Source: Enorma massiliensis phI
Lineage (GTDB): Bacteria > Actinomycetota > Coriobacteriia > Coriobacteriales > Coriobacteriaceae
Direction of reading: 5' to 3'
DNA: 64,000 nucleotides
Assembly: GCF_000311845.1 (NCBI RefSeq)
Contig: NZ_HE978575.1
Span: forward strand, 502,091 to 566,090
Both the position numbers and the translations under genes were made by a program. How positions within the stretch are numbered: the first letter of the stretch is position 1; every line of letters starts with the position of its first letter. Below are positions 52,440-61,179 of the stretch, in pieces. Below the pieces are notes generated by a model. It was not told the DNA's origin. It made no database searches and was given only the letters and a program-made list of their open reading frames with translations.

Positions 52440-52599
52440 GAACCCTGCCCTTCGAATCCTGCTCGCGGAACCGTTCCCCCGAGCGGCTGCATACCGTCTC
52501 TATGATACGGCAGGTTGCCATGCATCCAGTTGGCGAAGTTGTCTGCTACAAATAACCCGCTGCTACGAGCGCGTTGCCGGGAGGTTGCTGTTTTCCCGC

Positions 52600-52990
52600 C
52601 GCCAAGTGCAGCACACGCGGAGTTGCGGGCGCCGATCCCCCCTCCCGAGCGCAGCAAATCTGGAGTTACCATCGGCGAGCGCAGCAGATCAGGAGCTAAG
52701 GCCACCTGCAGAGGCCGATAACTCCATATTTGCAGCGCTGGATGCGGATAACTCCATATTTGCAGCGCTGAGCGAGGGAGCTGCCTAAGAGAGCGAGGGG
52801 GATGACGTGTCGGGCCCGACCCGGGCGTGACTTCGCGGGGCAGTCCTAAAGGGCGAGGAGACGGCCTAAAGAGAGGAGGCGGCCCAGGACGGACTCGGTA
52901 GATGAGGGGTAGCTCTGGGCAGCTCAATCCCCGGCCGCGGGCAGGCGCCGGCAATTCCAGCCGGAGCAGCTCAATCTCCGGCCGCGGACC
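52600..52990. repeat. Repeat-rich gap upstream of purL
   Basis: About 22-24-base units of type GCGCAGCA-n-ATC-n-GGAGTTA occur five times: degenerate at 52605, at 52648 and 52677 in forward orientation, and at 52716 and 52746 inverted (GATAACTCCATATTTGCAGC, two identical copies). Further on, three degenerate CCTAAaGaG-type units (52785-52890) and two copies of GCAGCTCAATC-n-CCGGCCGCGG (52919 and 52966) follow. No gene is supported in the 578 bases between purL and hom. Confidence 0.65.
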
Positions 52991-53017
52991 GGCCCCCGCC
53001 TCGACCCCCGGTCCCGC

Positions 53018-54355
53018 CTACTCGTTCTCCTCTGCGCCCTCGCTCCACGCGTCTACGTCTTCGATGCGGATCACGCTGGCAACGCTTGCGACCTCATCAA
53101 GCGCCTCGAGCGCAGAGCACACGCGCCGTACGTCGCGCTCGCGGGCCGTGTGCGTAAGGAAGACGACCGAGCAGGTGGTGCCGTCTCCGTCGCGCAGCTG
53201 GTTGATGGCGGAGATGGAAACGCCCGCGTCCGCGAAGGCCGCCACAACCGGAGCGAGCGTGCCCACGCGGTCGACGACGGAAAGGCGGATGTAATAGCGC
53301 GTCTCGAGCTCCTCGATGGAGCGAATCGGCGCGGTGCGGGGGAAGGGCTCGGGCTCGGGGCCCAAGTCGATCCCGCTGGCGATGCCGTTCGCGAGCTCAA
53401 GCACGTCGCCAACCACGGCGCTCGCGGTGGGGAAGGAGCCTGCGCCCGCGCCGTAGAACATGGTTTCGCCCACCGCGTCGCCCACGGCGAACACGGCGTT
53501 CATGGCTCCCGAGACGCCGGCGAGCATGTGGTCGGCGGGAATCATGGTGGGGTGCACGCGCGCGTCGATGCCCTCGGCCGTCTTGCGGGCGATGCCGAGC
53601 AGCTTGATGCAGTAGCCCATCTCGCGCGCCTGCTCGATGTCAGCGGCGGAGACGTTGCGAATGCCCTGCATGTACACATCGTCGGTGGTCACGCGGGTGT
53701 GGAAGGCGATGGAGGAGAGGATGGCCACCTTGCTCGCGGCATCGAAGCCGTCGACGTCGGCCGTGGGATCGGCCTCGGCGTAGCCCAAGCGCTGGGCGTC
53801 GGCGAGCACATCGTCGAAGTCGAGCCCCTCGGAAGCCATGCGCGAAAGGATGTAGTTGGTGGTACCGTTCAGGATGCCCGCGATGGTGAGCATGCCGTTT
53901 GCCACGAGCGCGTGCTCGAGCGCGTTCACGATGGGGATGCCGCCGCCCGCGGCCGCTTCGCAGCGAATCTGCACGCCGGCCTGTGCGGCAAGGCTTCCCA
54001 GGTAGTCGATGCGGCGGCCCAGAAGCGCCTTGTTGGCGGAGACCACGTGCTTGCCGGCAGCGATGGCGCTCTCGAAGATCTCGGTCGCAGGGTGATCGCC
54101 GCCGATGAGCTCGATCACGATGTCGATTTCCGGGTCGGCTACGACGTCGTGCCAGTCGGTGGTGAAGGCTTCGGGCGCGATGCCCAGCTCTGCCGCGCGC
54201 TCAGGTTCCAGGGCGCTGGCCATCTTGAGGCGCAGGTCGATGCCATAGGCGGAAAGGTATTCGTCGTGGTGGCGCGCGATGACGCGGGCGACGCCGCCGC
54301 CCACGGTTCCGAGCCCGATGAGTCCTACGTTGACGGTGCGGGTGGTGCTTGGCAT
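53018..54355 (-). CDS. hom: Homoserine dehydrogenase with ACT domain
   Basis: The 445-aa protein has the NAD(P) motif GLIGLGTVGGG, SANKALLGR, CEAAAGGGIPIVNALEHAL, GILNGTTNYILSRM, and YAEADPTADVDGFDAASKVAILSS, with a C-terminal ACT domain (RLSVVDRVGTLAPVVAAFADAGVSI) for feedback by threonine. It makes homoserine for Thr and Met synthesis. AAAGGAG lies 6 bases before the ATG at 54355. Confidence 0.95.
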   Translation of the reverse strand: MPSTTRTVNVGLIGLGTVGGGVARVIARHHDEYLSAYGIDLRLKMASALEPERAAELGIAPEAFTTDWHDVVADPEIDIVIELIGGDHPATEIFESAIAAGKHVVSANKALLGRRIDYLGSLAAQAGVQIRCEAAAGGGIPIVNALEHALVANGMLTIAGILNGTTNYILSRMASEGLDFDDVLADAQRLGYAEADPTADVDGFDAASKVAILSSIAFHTRVTTDDVYMQGIRNVSAADIEQAREMGYCIKLLGIARKTAEGIDARVHPTMIPADHMLAGVSGAMNAVFAVGDAVGETMFYGAGAGSFPTASAVVGDVLELANGIASGIDLGPEPEPFPRTAPIRSIEELETRYYIRLSVVDRVGTLAPVVAAFADAGVSISAINQLRDGDGTTCSVVFLTHTARERDVRRVCSALEALDEVASVASVIRIEDVDAWSEGAEENE

Positions 54356-54791
54356 TGCGTCTCCTTTGCATTCGAGGCTGCGTACGGGCTGGTCATCTGG
54401 CCGCGAGGGTGCCACCGGTGCCGCACCCGCAGGAGCTGGGTCCCGGCAGCGCGGGTTTTCATCGCGAAGGCTCCTCGACCATATCTGCCTAGTATTCTAC
54501 CGAGGAATGGGGCATGCATGCGAAACACAGATGTAACACGTCTCATGATGTTTCAGGCCGATAAAAACTGCAGGTAGAAACCTTGGGCGAAGAATGCAAT
54601 ACCGGCTCTCCGCTGCTCGAAGCCCTCAAAATGGTTCGGCTGCCTTACCTTTTGCATAAAATCGGAGTATTCTAGCACGAACCACCTGATTGCACAGCGT
54701 GTTCGGGCGGGGACCTGCGAGGCATCGCGACCTCGGAGGAATGGAAGGGTAAGCCGGGCAGGCGCTCGGCGCGTCACGAGAGGAGCATCGC

Positions 54792-56066
54792 ATGTCTATA
54801 CTCGAGAACATGCAGAACGTTTCCATCAACCGCAGGAGCCTCGTCGCGGGTGCGGCGGGCCTTGGCCTTGCCGGTGTTCTCGCTGGCTGCTCCAACGAGG
54901 GTGACGGCTCTGGGGCCGGTTCCGCTTCCGGTTCCGCCTCGGGCAGCGCCTTCATGATCGGTGGCATCGGGCCTACCACGGGCGACGCCGCCATCTATGG
55001 CAACGGCGTGCGCATCGGCGCCCAGATCGCTATCGATGAGATCAACGCCGAGGGCGGCGACATCCAGTTCGATTACAACTTCCAGGACGACGAGAACGAC
55101 GCCGAGCGCTCCGTCAACGCCTACAACAACCTCAAGGACTGGGGCATGCAGATCCTCATGGGCACCGTCACCACCGCTCCGTGCGTAGCCGTGTCCGCCG
55201 AGACCAACGCCGACAACATGTTCCAGATCACTCCTTCCGGCTCGTCGACCGACGTGATCGGCGGCCAGCCCGACGCGGACGGCAACATCGCCACGCCGCG
55301 CAAGGAGAACGTCTTCCAGATGTGCTTCACCGACCCCAACCAGGGCGCCGCGTCCGCTCAGTACATCTCCGAGCAGGGCTTGGGCACGAAGATCGCCATC
55401 ATCTACAACAACTCCGACACCTATTCCACGGGCATCTATCAGAGCTTCATGTCCGAGGCTTCCGAGCTCGGTCTCGAGGTCGTGTCCGAGCAGGCGTTCA
55501 CCAACGACTCCGCCACCGACTTCTCCGTACAGCTCAACGCCGCGCGTGACGCCGAGGCCGACCTGGTCTTCCTGCCCATCTACTACACGCCCATCTCGCT
55601 CATCCTCACCCAGGCGAACAGCATGGGCTATGCGCCCAAGTGGTTCGGCGTGGACGGCATGGACGGCCTGCTGACCGTCAAGGGCTTCGACACCTCGCTC
55701 GCCGAGGGCGCCATGCTCCTGACCCCGTTCGTCGCCACGGCCGAGGATGAGGCCACCAAGAGTTTCGTCGAGAAGTACCAGAGCGCCGATTACGGCGACG
55801 GCGAGACCCCGAACCAGTTCGCCGCCGACGCCTACGACTGCATCTACGCGCTGCGTGCCGCCATCGAGCAGTCCGGCGTGACCGCCGATATGGACTACTC
55901 CGACATCTGCGACGCGCTCGTCGAGACCTTCACGTCCGAGGACTTCTCCTTCACCGGTCTCACCACCGCTGGTGAGTCGGCTACCTGGTCCGATACGGGC
56001 GAGATTTCCAAGCAGCCCATGGGCATGGTCATTCAGGACGGCGTCTACATGCCGCTCGACGCGTAA
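54792..56066 (+). CDS. livJ: Branched-chain amino-acid ABC transporter substrate-binding lipoprotein
   Basis: The 424-aa protein has INRRSLVAGAAGLGLAGVLAGC, a signal with twin-Arg-like start and a lipobox LAGC, then a Ser/Gly spacer and a periplasmic-binding type I fold (GPTTGDAAIYGNGVRIGAQIAIDEIN). It captures Leu/Ile/Val or related ligands at the membrane surface. GAGAGGAG precedes the ATG. It is first in livJHMGF, separated from livH by a hairpin, so it can be made in excess. A 1254-aa antisense frame over this operon is a shadow. Confidence 0.93.
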   Translation: MSILENMQNVSINRRSLVAGAAGLGLAGVLAGCSNEGDGSGAGSASGSASGSAFMIGGIGPTTGDAAIYGNGVRIGAQIAIDEINAEGGDIQFDYNFQDDENDAERSVNAYNNLKDWGMQILMGTVTTAPCVAVSAETNADNMFQITPSGSSTDVIGGQPDADGNIATPRKENVFQMCFTDPNQGAASAQYISEQGLGTKIAIIYNNSDTYSTGIYQSFMSEASELGLEVVSEQAFTNDSATDFSVQLNAARDAEADLVFLPIYYTPISLILTQANSMGYAPKWFGVDGMDGLLTVKGFDTSLAEGAMLLTPFVATAEDEATKSFVEKYQSADYGDGETPNQFAADAYDCIYALRAAIEQSGVTADMDYSDICDALVETFTSEDFSFTGLTTAGESATWSDTGEISKQPMGMVIQDGVYMPLDA

Positions 56067-56104
56067 GGGACCTTGCCCGAATCTCATTCGCAAGTCTGTT
56101 CTTG

Positions 56105-56141
56105 AGCGGAGATCGCCCGCCTTGCGGCGGTCTCCGCTTTT
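56105..56141 (+). terminator. Partial terminator between livJ and livH
   Basis: AGCGGAGA (56105-56112) pairs with TCTCCGCT (56131-56138), with further inner GC pairs, followed by a short TTTT. It probably lowers readthrough so that the binding protein exceeds the permeases. Confidence 0.7.
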
Positions 56142-56159
56142 CACATGAAAGGAGGGGAC

Positions 56160-57041
56160 ATGGAGTTCCTCGCCAACCTCATCAACGGCATGAGCTTGGG
56201 CAGCGTCTACGCGATCATCGCACTCGGTTACACCATGGTCTACGGTATCGCCAAGATGCTCAACTTCGCGCACGGCGACATCATCATGGTGGGTGCCTAC
56301 ATCTGCTTCTGCGCCGTGAGCTACCTGGGGCTTCCCGTGATTGCGGGTATCCTGCTCTCCGTCGTGGGCTGCACAGTGCTCGGTATCGTGATCGAGCGGC
56401 TCGCCTACAAGCCCTTGCGCAGTGCCCCGTCGCTGAACGTGCTCATCACCGCTATCGGCGTGAGCTACTTCCTTCAGAATGCGGCGCTGCTCATCATGGG
56501 CTCCGATCCCAAGTCGTTCTCGATGATCCTGAGCCTGCCGGCGCTCCATCTCTTTGACGGGCGCCTCACCATCAGCGCCACGGCGGTGATCACCATCCTC
56601 GCCTGCGTTGCCATCATGGTGGCCCTCACCATGTTCACCGGCAGGACCAAGATGGGCAAGGCCATGCGCGCTTGCTCGGAGGACCGTGACGCCGCGCAGC
56701 TCATGGGCATCAACGTCAACTCGACCATCTCGATGGTCTTCGCCATCGGCTCGGGGCTCGCGGCCATCGCGGGCGTGCTCATGTGCGCCGCCTATCCCAC
56801 GCTCATGCCCACGACCGGATCTATGCCCGGCATCAAGGCCTTCACCGCGGCGGTGCTCGGCGGCATCGGCTCCATCCCGGGCGCGGCGCTCGGCGGCGTG
56901 CTGCTCGGCATCATCGAGATCTTCGCGCGCGCCTACATCGGCACGCAGCTCGCCGATGCGGTGGTCTTTGCCGTGCTCATCGTGATGCTGCTCATCCGTC
57001 CGGCCGGCTTGCTCGGCAAGCCCGTGAACGAGAAGGTGTAG
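56160..57041 (+). CDS. livH: Branched-chain amino-acid ABC permease
   Basis: The 293-aa membrane protein shows LGYTMVYGIAKMLNFAHGDIIMVGAY and VLGGIGSIPGAALGGVLLGIIE, the LivH signatures. The ATG at 56160 is preceded by AAAGGAGGGG; an ATG 15 bases earlier contains that ribosome site and is unlikely to be used. Confidence 0.94.
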   Translation: MEFLANLINGMSLGSVYAIIALGYTMVYGIAKMLNFAHGDIIMVGAYICFCAVSYLGLPVIAGILLSVVGCTVLGIVIERLAYKPLRSAPSLNVLITAIGVSYFLQNAALLIMGSDPKSFSMILSLPALHLFDGRLTISATAVITILACVAIMVALTMFTGRTKMGKAMRACSEDRDAAQLMGINVNSTISMVFAIGSGLAAIAGVLMCAAYPTLMPTTGSMPGIKAFTAAVLGGIGSIPGAALGGVLLGIIEIFARAYIGTQLADAVVFAVLIVMLLIRPAGLLGKPVNEKV

Positions 57042-57050
57042 GTGATTCAC

Positions 57051-58133
57051 ATGGGTTTCATGCATCTCAAGCCGCAGACGCACTCGACCGTTATCACCTA
57101 TGCGATCGTGGTCGTCGCGTTCATCGTGGTAACGCTCCTCGACGGGATGGGGCTCATCTCCAACTCCCTCTCCGGCCAGCTCGTGCCCATCTGCGCCTAC
57201 GTGTCGCTCGCCGTATCCCTCAACCTCGTGGTGGGCGTCTCGGGCGAACTCTCGCTCGGGCATGCGGGATTCATGAGCGTGGGCGCCTTCACCGGCGTGA
57301 TCGTGGCGGGGTGCTTGGCGCGCATGGGCGTCGAGTCCGAGCTTTTGCTCTTCGCGGGGTCTGCCGTCGTCGGTGCCGTCGTTGCGGGCATCATCGGCTT
57401 TTTGGTGGGCATCCCGGTCATGCGCCTGCGCGGTGACTACCTGGCAATCGTGACGCTTGCGTTCGGCGAGATCATCAAGAATCTGCTGAACAACTTCTAT
57501 ATCGGCGTGGACGATGCCGGTCTGCACTTCTCTATGACGGACAGCTCGTCGCTCGGCATGAGTCAGGGCACGATTCTCATCAACGGGCCCAAGGGCGCCG
57601 TGGGAATCGATAAGATCTCGACCTTTGTCTTGGGTGTCGTGGTGGTGCTCATCACGGTTGCCGTGGTCTTGAACCTCATGCACAGCCGCGACGGCCGCGC
57701 CATCATGGCTGTGCGCGACAACCGCATCGCCGCGGAGAGCGTGGGTATCAACACCACGAAGTACCGCCTCATCGCCTTCACCGTGGCGTCGGCCCTGGCA
57801 GGCATGGCGGGCGTTCTCTACGCCATGAACTATTCCACGGTCATCCCCTCGCAGTTCGATTTCAATCAGTCCATCCTCATCCTCGTCTACGTGGTGCTTG
57901 GCGGCATGGGCAACATTTCCGGTTCGATCATCTCGGCTGCGTTCCTCACCGTGCTTCCTGAGGTCCTTCGCCCCATCAACAACTACCGCATGCTTATCTA
58001 CGCCGTGGTGCTCATCCTCGTGATGGTCGTGCCGCATACCAAGGTGTACCAGCGCGCGGCCGATGCGCTCCGCGAGCGGTTCCATAAGGCGGCGCCCAAG
58101 CCTGCTGCGGAAGGAGGCGAGGCCGATGAGTAA
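57051..58133 (+). CDS. livM: Branched-chain amino-acid ABC permease
   Basis: The 360-aa membrane protein has GELSLGHAGFMSVGAF, RLRGDYLAIVTLAFGEI and YVVLGGMGNISGSIISAAFLTVLPEVLR, typical of LivM. ATG 57051 follows TAGGTGA; a GTG directly after the livH stop is the alternative. Its end overlaps livG by 8 bases. Confidence 0.93.
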   Translation: MGFMHLKPQTHSTVITYAIVVVAFIVVTLLDGMGLISNSLSGQLVPICAYVSLAVSLNLVVGVSGELSLGHAGFMSVGAFTGVIVAGCLARMGVESELLLFAGSAVVGAVVAGIIGFLVGIPVMRLRGDYLAIVTLAFGEIIKNLLNNFYIGVDDAGLHFSMTDSSSLGMSQGTILINGPKGAVGIDKISTFVLGVVVVLITVAVVLNLMHSRDGRAIMAVRDNRIAAESVGINTTKYRLIAFTVASALAGMAGVLYAMNYSTVIPSQFDFNQSILILVYVVLGGMGNISGSIISAAFLTVLPEVLRPINNYRMLIYAVVLILVMVVPHTKVYQRAADALRERFHKAAPKPAAEGGEADE

Positions 58134-59001
58134 GCTCACCGATTTTGGCAAGCAGCGCCGTGAGACCACCAAGATGGTGCCGGTGCCGAGCGTCTCGATC
58201 ATGCCCGAGCGCGACCTCGGGTCTGCGCCCGCTCTCGAGTGCCTGCACCTGGGCATTGAGTTCGGCGGCCTCAAGGCGGTCGACGACTTCAACATCACCG
58301 TCGGCCGTACCGAGATCTGCGGCCTCATTGGCCCCAACGGCGCCGGCAAGACCACGGTTTTCAACCTGCTCACCAAGGTGTACCAACCCACGCGCGGCAC
58401 GATCATGGTCGACGGCAAGGACACCGCCGGCATGAACCCGGCCAAGGTGAACCAGCTGGGCGTGGCCCGAACCTTCCAGAACATCCGTCTCTTCAACACG
58501 ATGACGGTCGAGGAGAACGTGATGGTGGGCCTGCACAACCAGCGTCACTGCGGCCTTGCCACGAGCGTCCTGCGCCTGCCGCATCATTGGAAGAGCGAGC
58601 GCTGGTACCAAGAGCGTGCCCTTGAGCTGCTCGACATCTTCGACATGACGGGGCTCGCCACCCATGAGGCCGGCTCGCTGCCCTACGGTGCCCAGCGCCG
58701 CCTGGAGATTGTGCGCGCGCTTGCCACGAATCCCAAGCTGCTGCTGCTCGACGAGCCCGCGGCGGGCATGAACCCGTCCGAGACGGCGGACCTCATGGAG
58801 AACATCGTCAAGATTCGCGATACCTTCCAGATCGCCATCATGCTCATCGAGCACGATATGAACCTCGTCATGAATATCTGCGAGGGCCTGTGCGTGCTCA
58901 ACTTCGGAAAGATCATCGCGAAGGGCACACCGGAGGAGATCCAGCAGAACGAGGCGGTTATCGAGGCGTATCTCGGCAAGCAGAAAGGGGGCGAGGCGTA
59001 G
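58126..59001 (+). CDS. livG: Branched-chain amino-acid ABC ATPase
   Basis: The 291-aa protein has GPNGAGKTTVFNLLTKVYQPTRG (Walker A), LPYGAQRRLEIVRALATNPKLLLLDEPAAGMNPSE (signature and Walker B) and LIEHDMNLVM. It carries about 40 extra N-terminal residues. AGGAGG precedes the ATG at 58126. Confidence 0.94.
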   Translation: MSKLTDFGKQRRETTKMVPVPSVSIMPERDLGSAPALECLHLGIEFGGLKAVDDFNITVGRTEICGLIGPNGAGKTTVFNLLTKVYQPTRGTIMVDGKDTAGMNPAKVNQLGVARTFQNIRLFNTMTVEENVMVGLHNQRHCGLATSVLRLPHHWKSERWYQERALELLDIFDMTGLATHEAGSLPYGAQRRLEIVRALATNPKLLLLDEPAAGMNPSETADLMENIVKIRDTFQIAIMLIEHDMNLVMNICEGLCVLNFGKIIAKGTPEEIQQNEAVIEAYLGKQKGGEA

Positions 59002-59703
59002 ATGCTCAGCGTGTACAACATCAACGTCTGGTACGGGGCGATCCATGCCATCAAGAACGTCTCCTTCGAGGTGAACGACGGCGAGACCGTGGCGCTCATC
59101 GGCGCGAACGGCGCTGGAAAGTCCACGACCCTAAAGACGCTCTCGGGCCTGCTGCGCTCCCGCTCCGGCTCCATCAAGTTCATGGGCGAGGACCTCATGC
59201 ATATGCCTGCCGAGAAGATCGTGCAGAACGGCCTCGTGCACGTGCCCGAGGGGCGGCGCATCTTCCAGCAGATGACGGTCGAAGAGAACCTCGACATGGG
59301 CGCCTATACCCAGCCCAAGGAGAGTATCGCCGAGAACCTGGAGCGCGTGTATGCCCAGTTCCCGCGCCTGAAGGAGCGCCGCCGCCAGGTTGCCGGCACG
59401 CTCTCGGGCGGCGAACAGCAGATGCTCGCCATGGGCCGCGGCCTTATGGCGAACCCCAAGCTCCTCATGCTCGATGAGCCTTCGATGGGTCTCGCGCCCA
59501 TTCTCGTGGAGCAGATCTTCGAGATCATCGAGTCGCTTCACGATGCAGGTACCACGATTTTGCTGGTCGAGCAGAACGCGCAGATGGCCCTTTCGGTGGC
59601 AACGCGCGGTTACGTGCTCGAAACGGGCAGGATCACGCTTTCTGGCACCGGCCAGGAGCTGCTGCATAATGACGATGTGAGGAAGGCATACCTGGGCGGG
59701 TAG
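59002..59703 (+). CDS. livF: Branched-chain amino-acid ABC ATPase
   Basis: The 233-aa protein has GANGAGKSTTLKTLSGLLRSRSG, VPEGRRIFQQMTVEENLDMGAY, LSGGEQQMLAMGRGLMANPKLLMLDEPSMGLAP and LVEQNAQMAL. The ATG directly follows the livG stop. Confidence 0.95.
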   Translation: MLSVYNINVWYGAIHAIKNVSFEVNDGETVALIGANGAGKSTTLKTLSGLLRSRSGSIKFMGEDLMHMPAEKIVQNGLVHVPEGRRIFQQMTVEENLDMGAYTQPKESIAENLERVYAQFPRLKERRRQVAGTLSGGEQQMLAMGRGLMANPKLLMLDEPSMGLAPILVEQIFEIIESLHDAGTTILLVEQNAQMALSVATRGYVLETGRITLSGTGQELLHNDDVRKAYLGG

Positions 59704-59712
59704 ACTCCCTAC

Positions 59713-59800
59713 GGAAGCCCCGGTCCTCTTCTGAGCTGGTCCTCGGAACTCGGCTATGCCGAGTTCCTGCGGAATCGTTCAGAAGGGGACCGGGGCTTCC
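59713..59800 (+). terminator. Large compound hairpin after livF (E5)
   Basis: A 22-base arm (59713-59734, GGAAGCCCCGGTCC...) pairs with 59779-59800 with one mismatch. Between them GGAACTCGG (59745-59753) pairs with CCGAGTTCC (59759-59767). No U-tract follows, but the strength and position 9 bases after the livF stop suggest a 3' end or stability element. Confidence 0.6.
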
Positions 59801-59950
59801 TGCGTTACCGCCAAGTCTGCGTGGGTTGGATGACGCTGGCTCGCTTGGAATCGAAAACCGAGTTCCTGCGTTGCCGCCCGGATTGCGGCTCAAATCATGC
59901 TGAATCGACGCGGACGTGGCGCGCGCGGACGTGGCGCGATGGCGCTTTCA

Positions 59951-60071
59951 ACTTTTGGGCCTTTAAAGCGCACCGGCAAGTATCCCGGAAATGGGTGATT
60001 AATCTACCTGCGGATTTATGAGCCGCTGCAAGCCCTGTACTTAACCTTCCCTGTGTGGAGTGCCCAAAAGT
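59951..60071. repeat. Inverted-repeat intergenic element (E8)
   Basis: ACTTTTGGGC (59951-59960) returns inverted at 60062-60071. The right side, GGAGTGCCCAAAAGT-n-GCA, nearly repeats the right arm of the element at 45966. It lies in the 540-base livF-cutC gap together with the hairpin at 59713 and two copies of TTCCTGCGTT-n-CCGCC (59797 and 59864). No gene is supported there. Confidence 0.5.
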
Positions 60072-60240
60072 AGCAAATACGTTGGAGAGCAGCTTCCCGT
60101 TCGGCGCGCGTTCCATATGAAGCGCGCAACGCGCCTGAGGTACGGGGTGTGCCGGCTTGCAGCGCTGAGGAGGCGCGACCCCGTTTCCGTTCCGTGGTAC
60201 TCTGAGGGCATGGATCCATTGCGATTAAGGAGCCTGCCCT

Positions 60241-60960
60241 ATGTCTCTTAGCTTGCTGCGCGAGTTCTGCGCCGAGAACTTCACCGATGTTCCTGCCGCC
60301 ATTGAAGCCGGTGCGGACCGGATCGAGCTCTGCGACAATCTGGCGGTGGGCGGTACCACGCCTTCTGCTGGCGTGATCGGCGCCGCGACGGTTTACGCGC
60401 ATGAGCACGGCGCGCGCGTCATGACCATGATTCGCCCCCGCGGGGGAGACTTCGTGTACGGGCCCGCTGAGCTCCAGATGATGCAATCGGATATCGAGAC
60501 GGCTTGCCGGCTGGGCACCGACGGCATCGTTTTCGGCTGCCTTGAGCGTCGGGAGCACGGTTTCTGGCTCGATCTTTCCGCTATTGAGGCGCTCGTTGCC
60601 CGCGTTCGCTGGATGCAGGACCAGCGCGACTGGAGCGGTGTTCCGCGTGAGTTTGATCGCGAGGACCAGCGCATCGATATCACGTTTCATATGGCGTTCG
60701 ATGAACTCGCTCCCGAGGACCAGTTCGAGGCCATCGACGTGCTCGTAAAGATGGGTGTAACACGCATCCTCACGCATGGAGGTCCCGCAGGCACTCCCAT
60801 CGATGGCAACCTGCCTAGGTTGCGGGAACTCATCGCATACGCAAACGGGCGCCTGACCATTCTTCCCGGTGCCGGCATCACCTATGAGAACGCTACGCGC
60901 ATTGCTGGCGAGCTCGGCGTGGACGAGGTCCATGGGACCAAGATCGTGCGCCTCGCATAG
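60241..60960 (+). CDS. cutC: CutC family protein
   Basis: The 239-aa protein has REFCAENFTDVPAAIEAGADRIELCDNLAVGGTTPSAGV, MIRPRGGDFVY and ILTHGGPAGTPIDGNLPRL, the full CutC TIM-barrel signature. The family is named for copper homeostasis, although its biochemical role is unsettled. GGAG lies 9 bases before the ATG. Confidence 0.93.
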   Translation: MSLSLLREFCAENFTDVPAAIEAGADRIELCDNLAVGGTTPSAGVIGAATVYAHEHGARVMTMIRPRGGDFVYGPAELQMMQSDIETACRLGTDGIVFGCLERREHGFWLDLSAIEALVARVRWMQDQRDWSGVPREFDREDQRIDITFHMAFDELAPEDQFEAIDVLVKMGVTRILTHGGPAGTPIDGNLPRLRELIAYANGRLTILPGAGITYENATRIAGELGVDEVHGTKIVRLA

Positions 60961-61049
60961 CGATTGCCGTGCGGCTGCCGCTCCGTCTGCCCGCGTATTT
61001 CGCGTCTGCTTATACCCCAGCGTCCGTCCGCCCTTTAGTGCCTGTCTGT

Positions 61050-61077
61050 GCATCAGCGCTTGTCAGCGCGCTGATGC
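61050..61077 (+). terminator. Hairpin after cutC
   Basis: GCATCAGCGC (61050-61059) pairs perfectly with GCGCTGATGC (61068-61077). It is followed by a weak T-containing stretch. Probable terminator between cutC and the MerR-type promoter. Confidence 0.5.
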
Positions 61078-61116
61078 TTGCTGACGAGTACATTGCTACA
61101 TTCTGATCTCAATTGC

Positions 61117-61147
61117 TGGACTTGGACCCTACTCCAAGGTGTATGGT
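61117..61147 (+). promoter_or_regulatory. MerR-family type promoter/operator
   Basis: TGGACT (-35, 61117-61122) and TATGGT (-10, 61142-61147) are 19 bases apart. The spacer holds the dyad CTTGGA-n6-TCCAAG (61121-61138). The overlong 19-base spacer with a central palindrome is the hallmark of MerR-family activation; the sequence is close to AdhR/NmlR sites. The regulator gene is not in the window. Confidence 0.75.
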
Positions 61148-61179
61148 CGCGCTAAGGCATACACCTAAGGAGGCGCAGC

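Noticed and set aside
48681-52505. Two long plus-strand frames (543 and 631 aa)
   Set aside because: Antisense to purL, which has complete family motifs on the minus strand.
52600-52800. Possible CRISPR array
   Set aside because: Units occur in both orientations with irregular, very short spacing and no cas genes are in the window.
54355-54546. Leader peptide before hom (frame starting MKTRAAGTQLLRVRH)
   Set aside because: It has a ribosome-like site, but no run of Thr, Met or Ile codons, no terminator pair, and it runs into the hom start; not supported as an attenuator.
54774-58538. 1254-aa open frame on the minus strand over livJHMG
   Set aside because: Exact antisense of four well-supported ABC transporter genes; His/Glu/Arg/Gly-rich composition typical of high-GC shadow frames.
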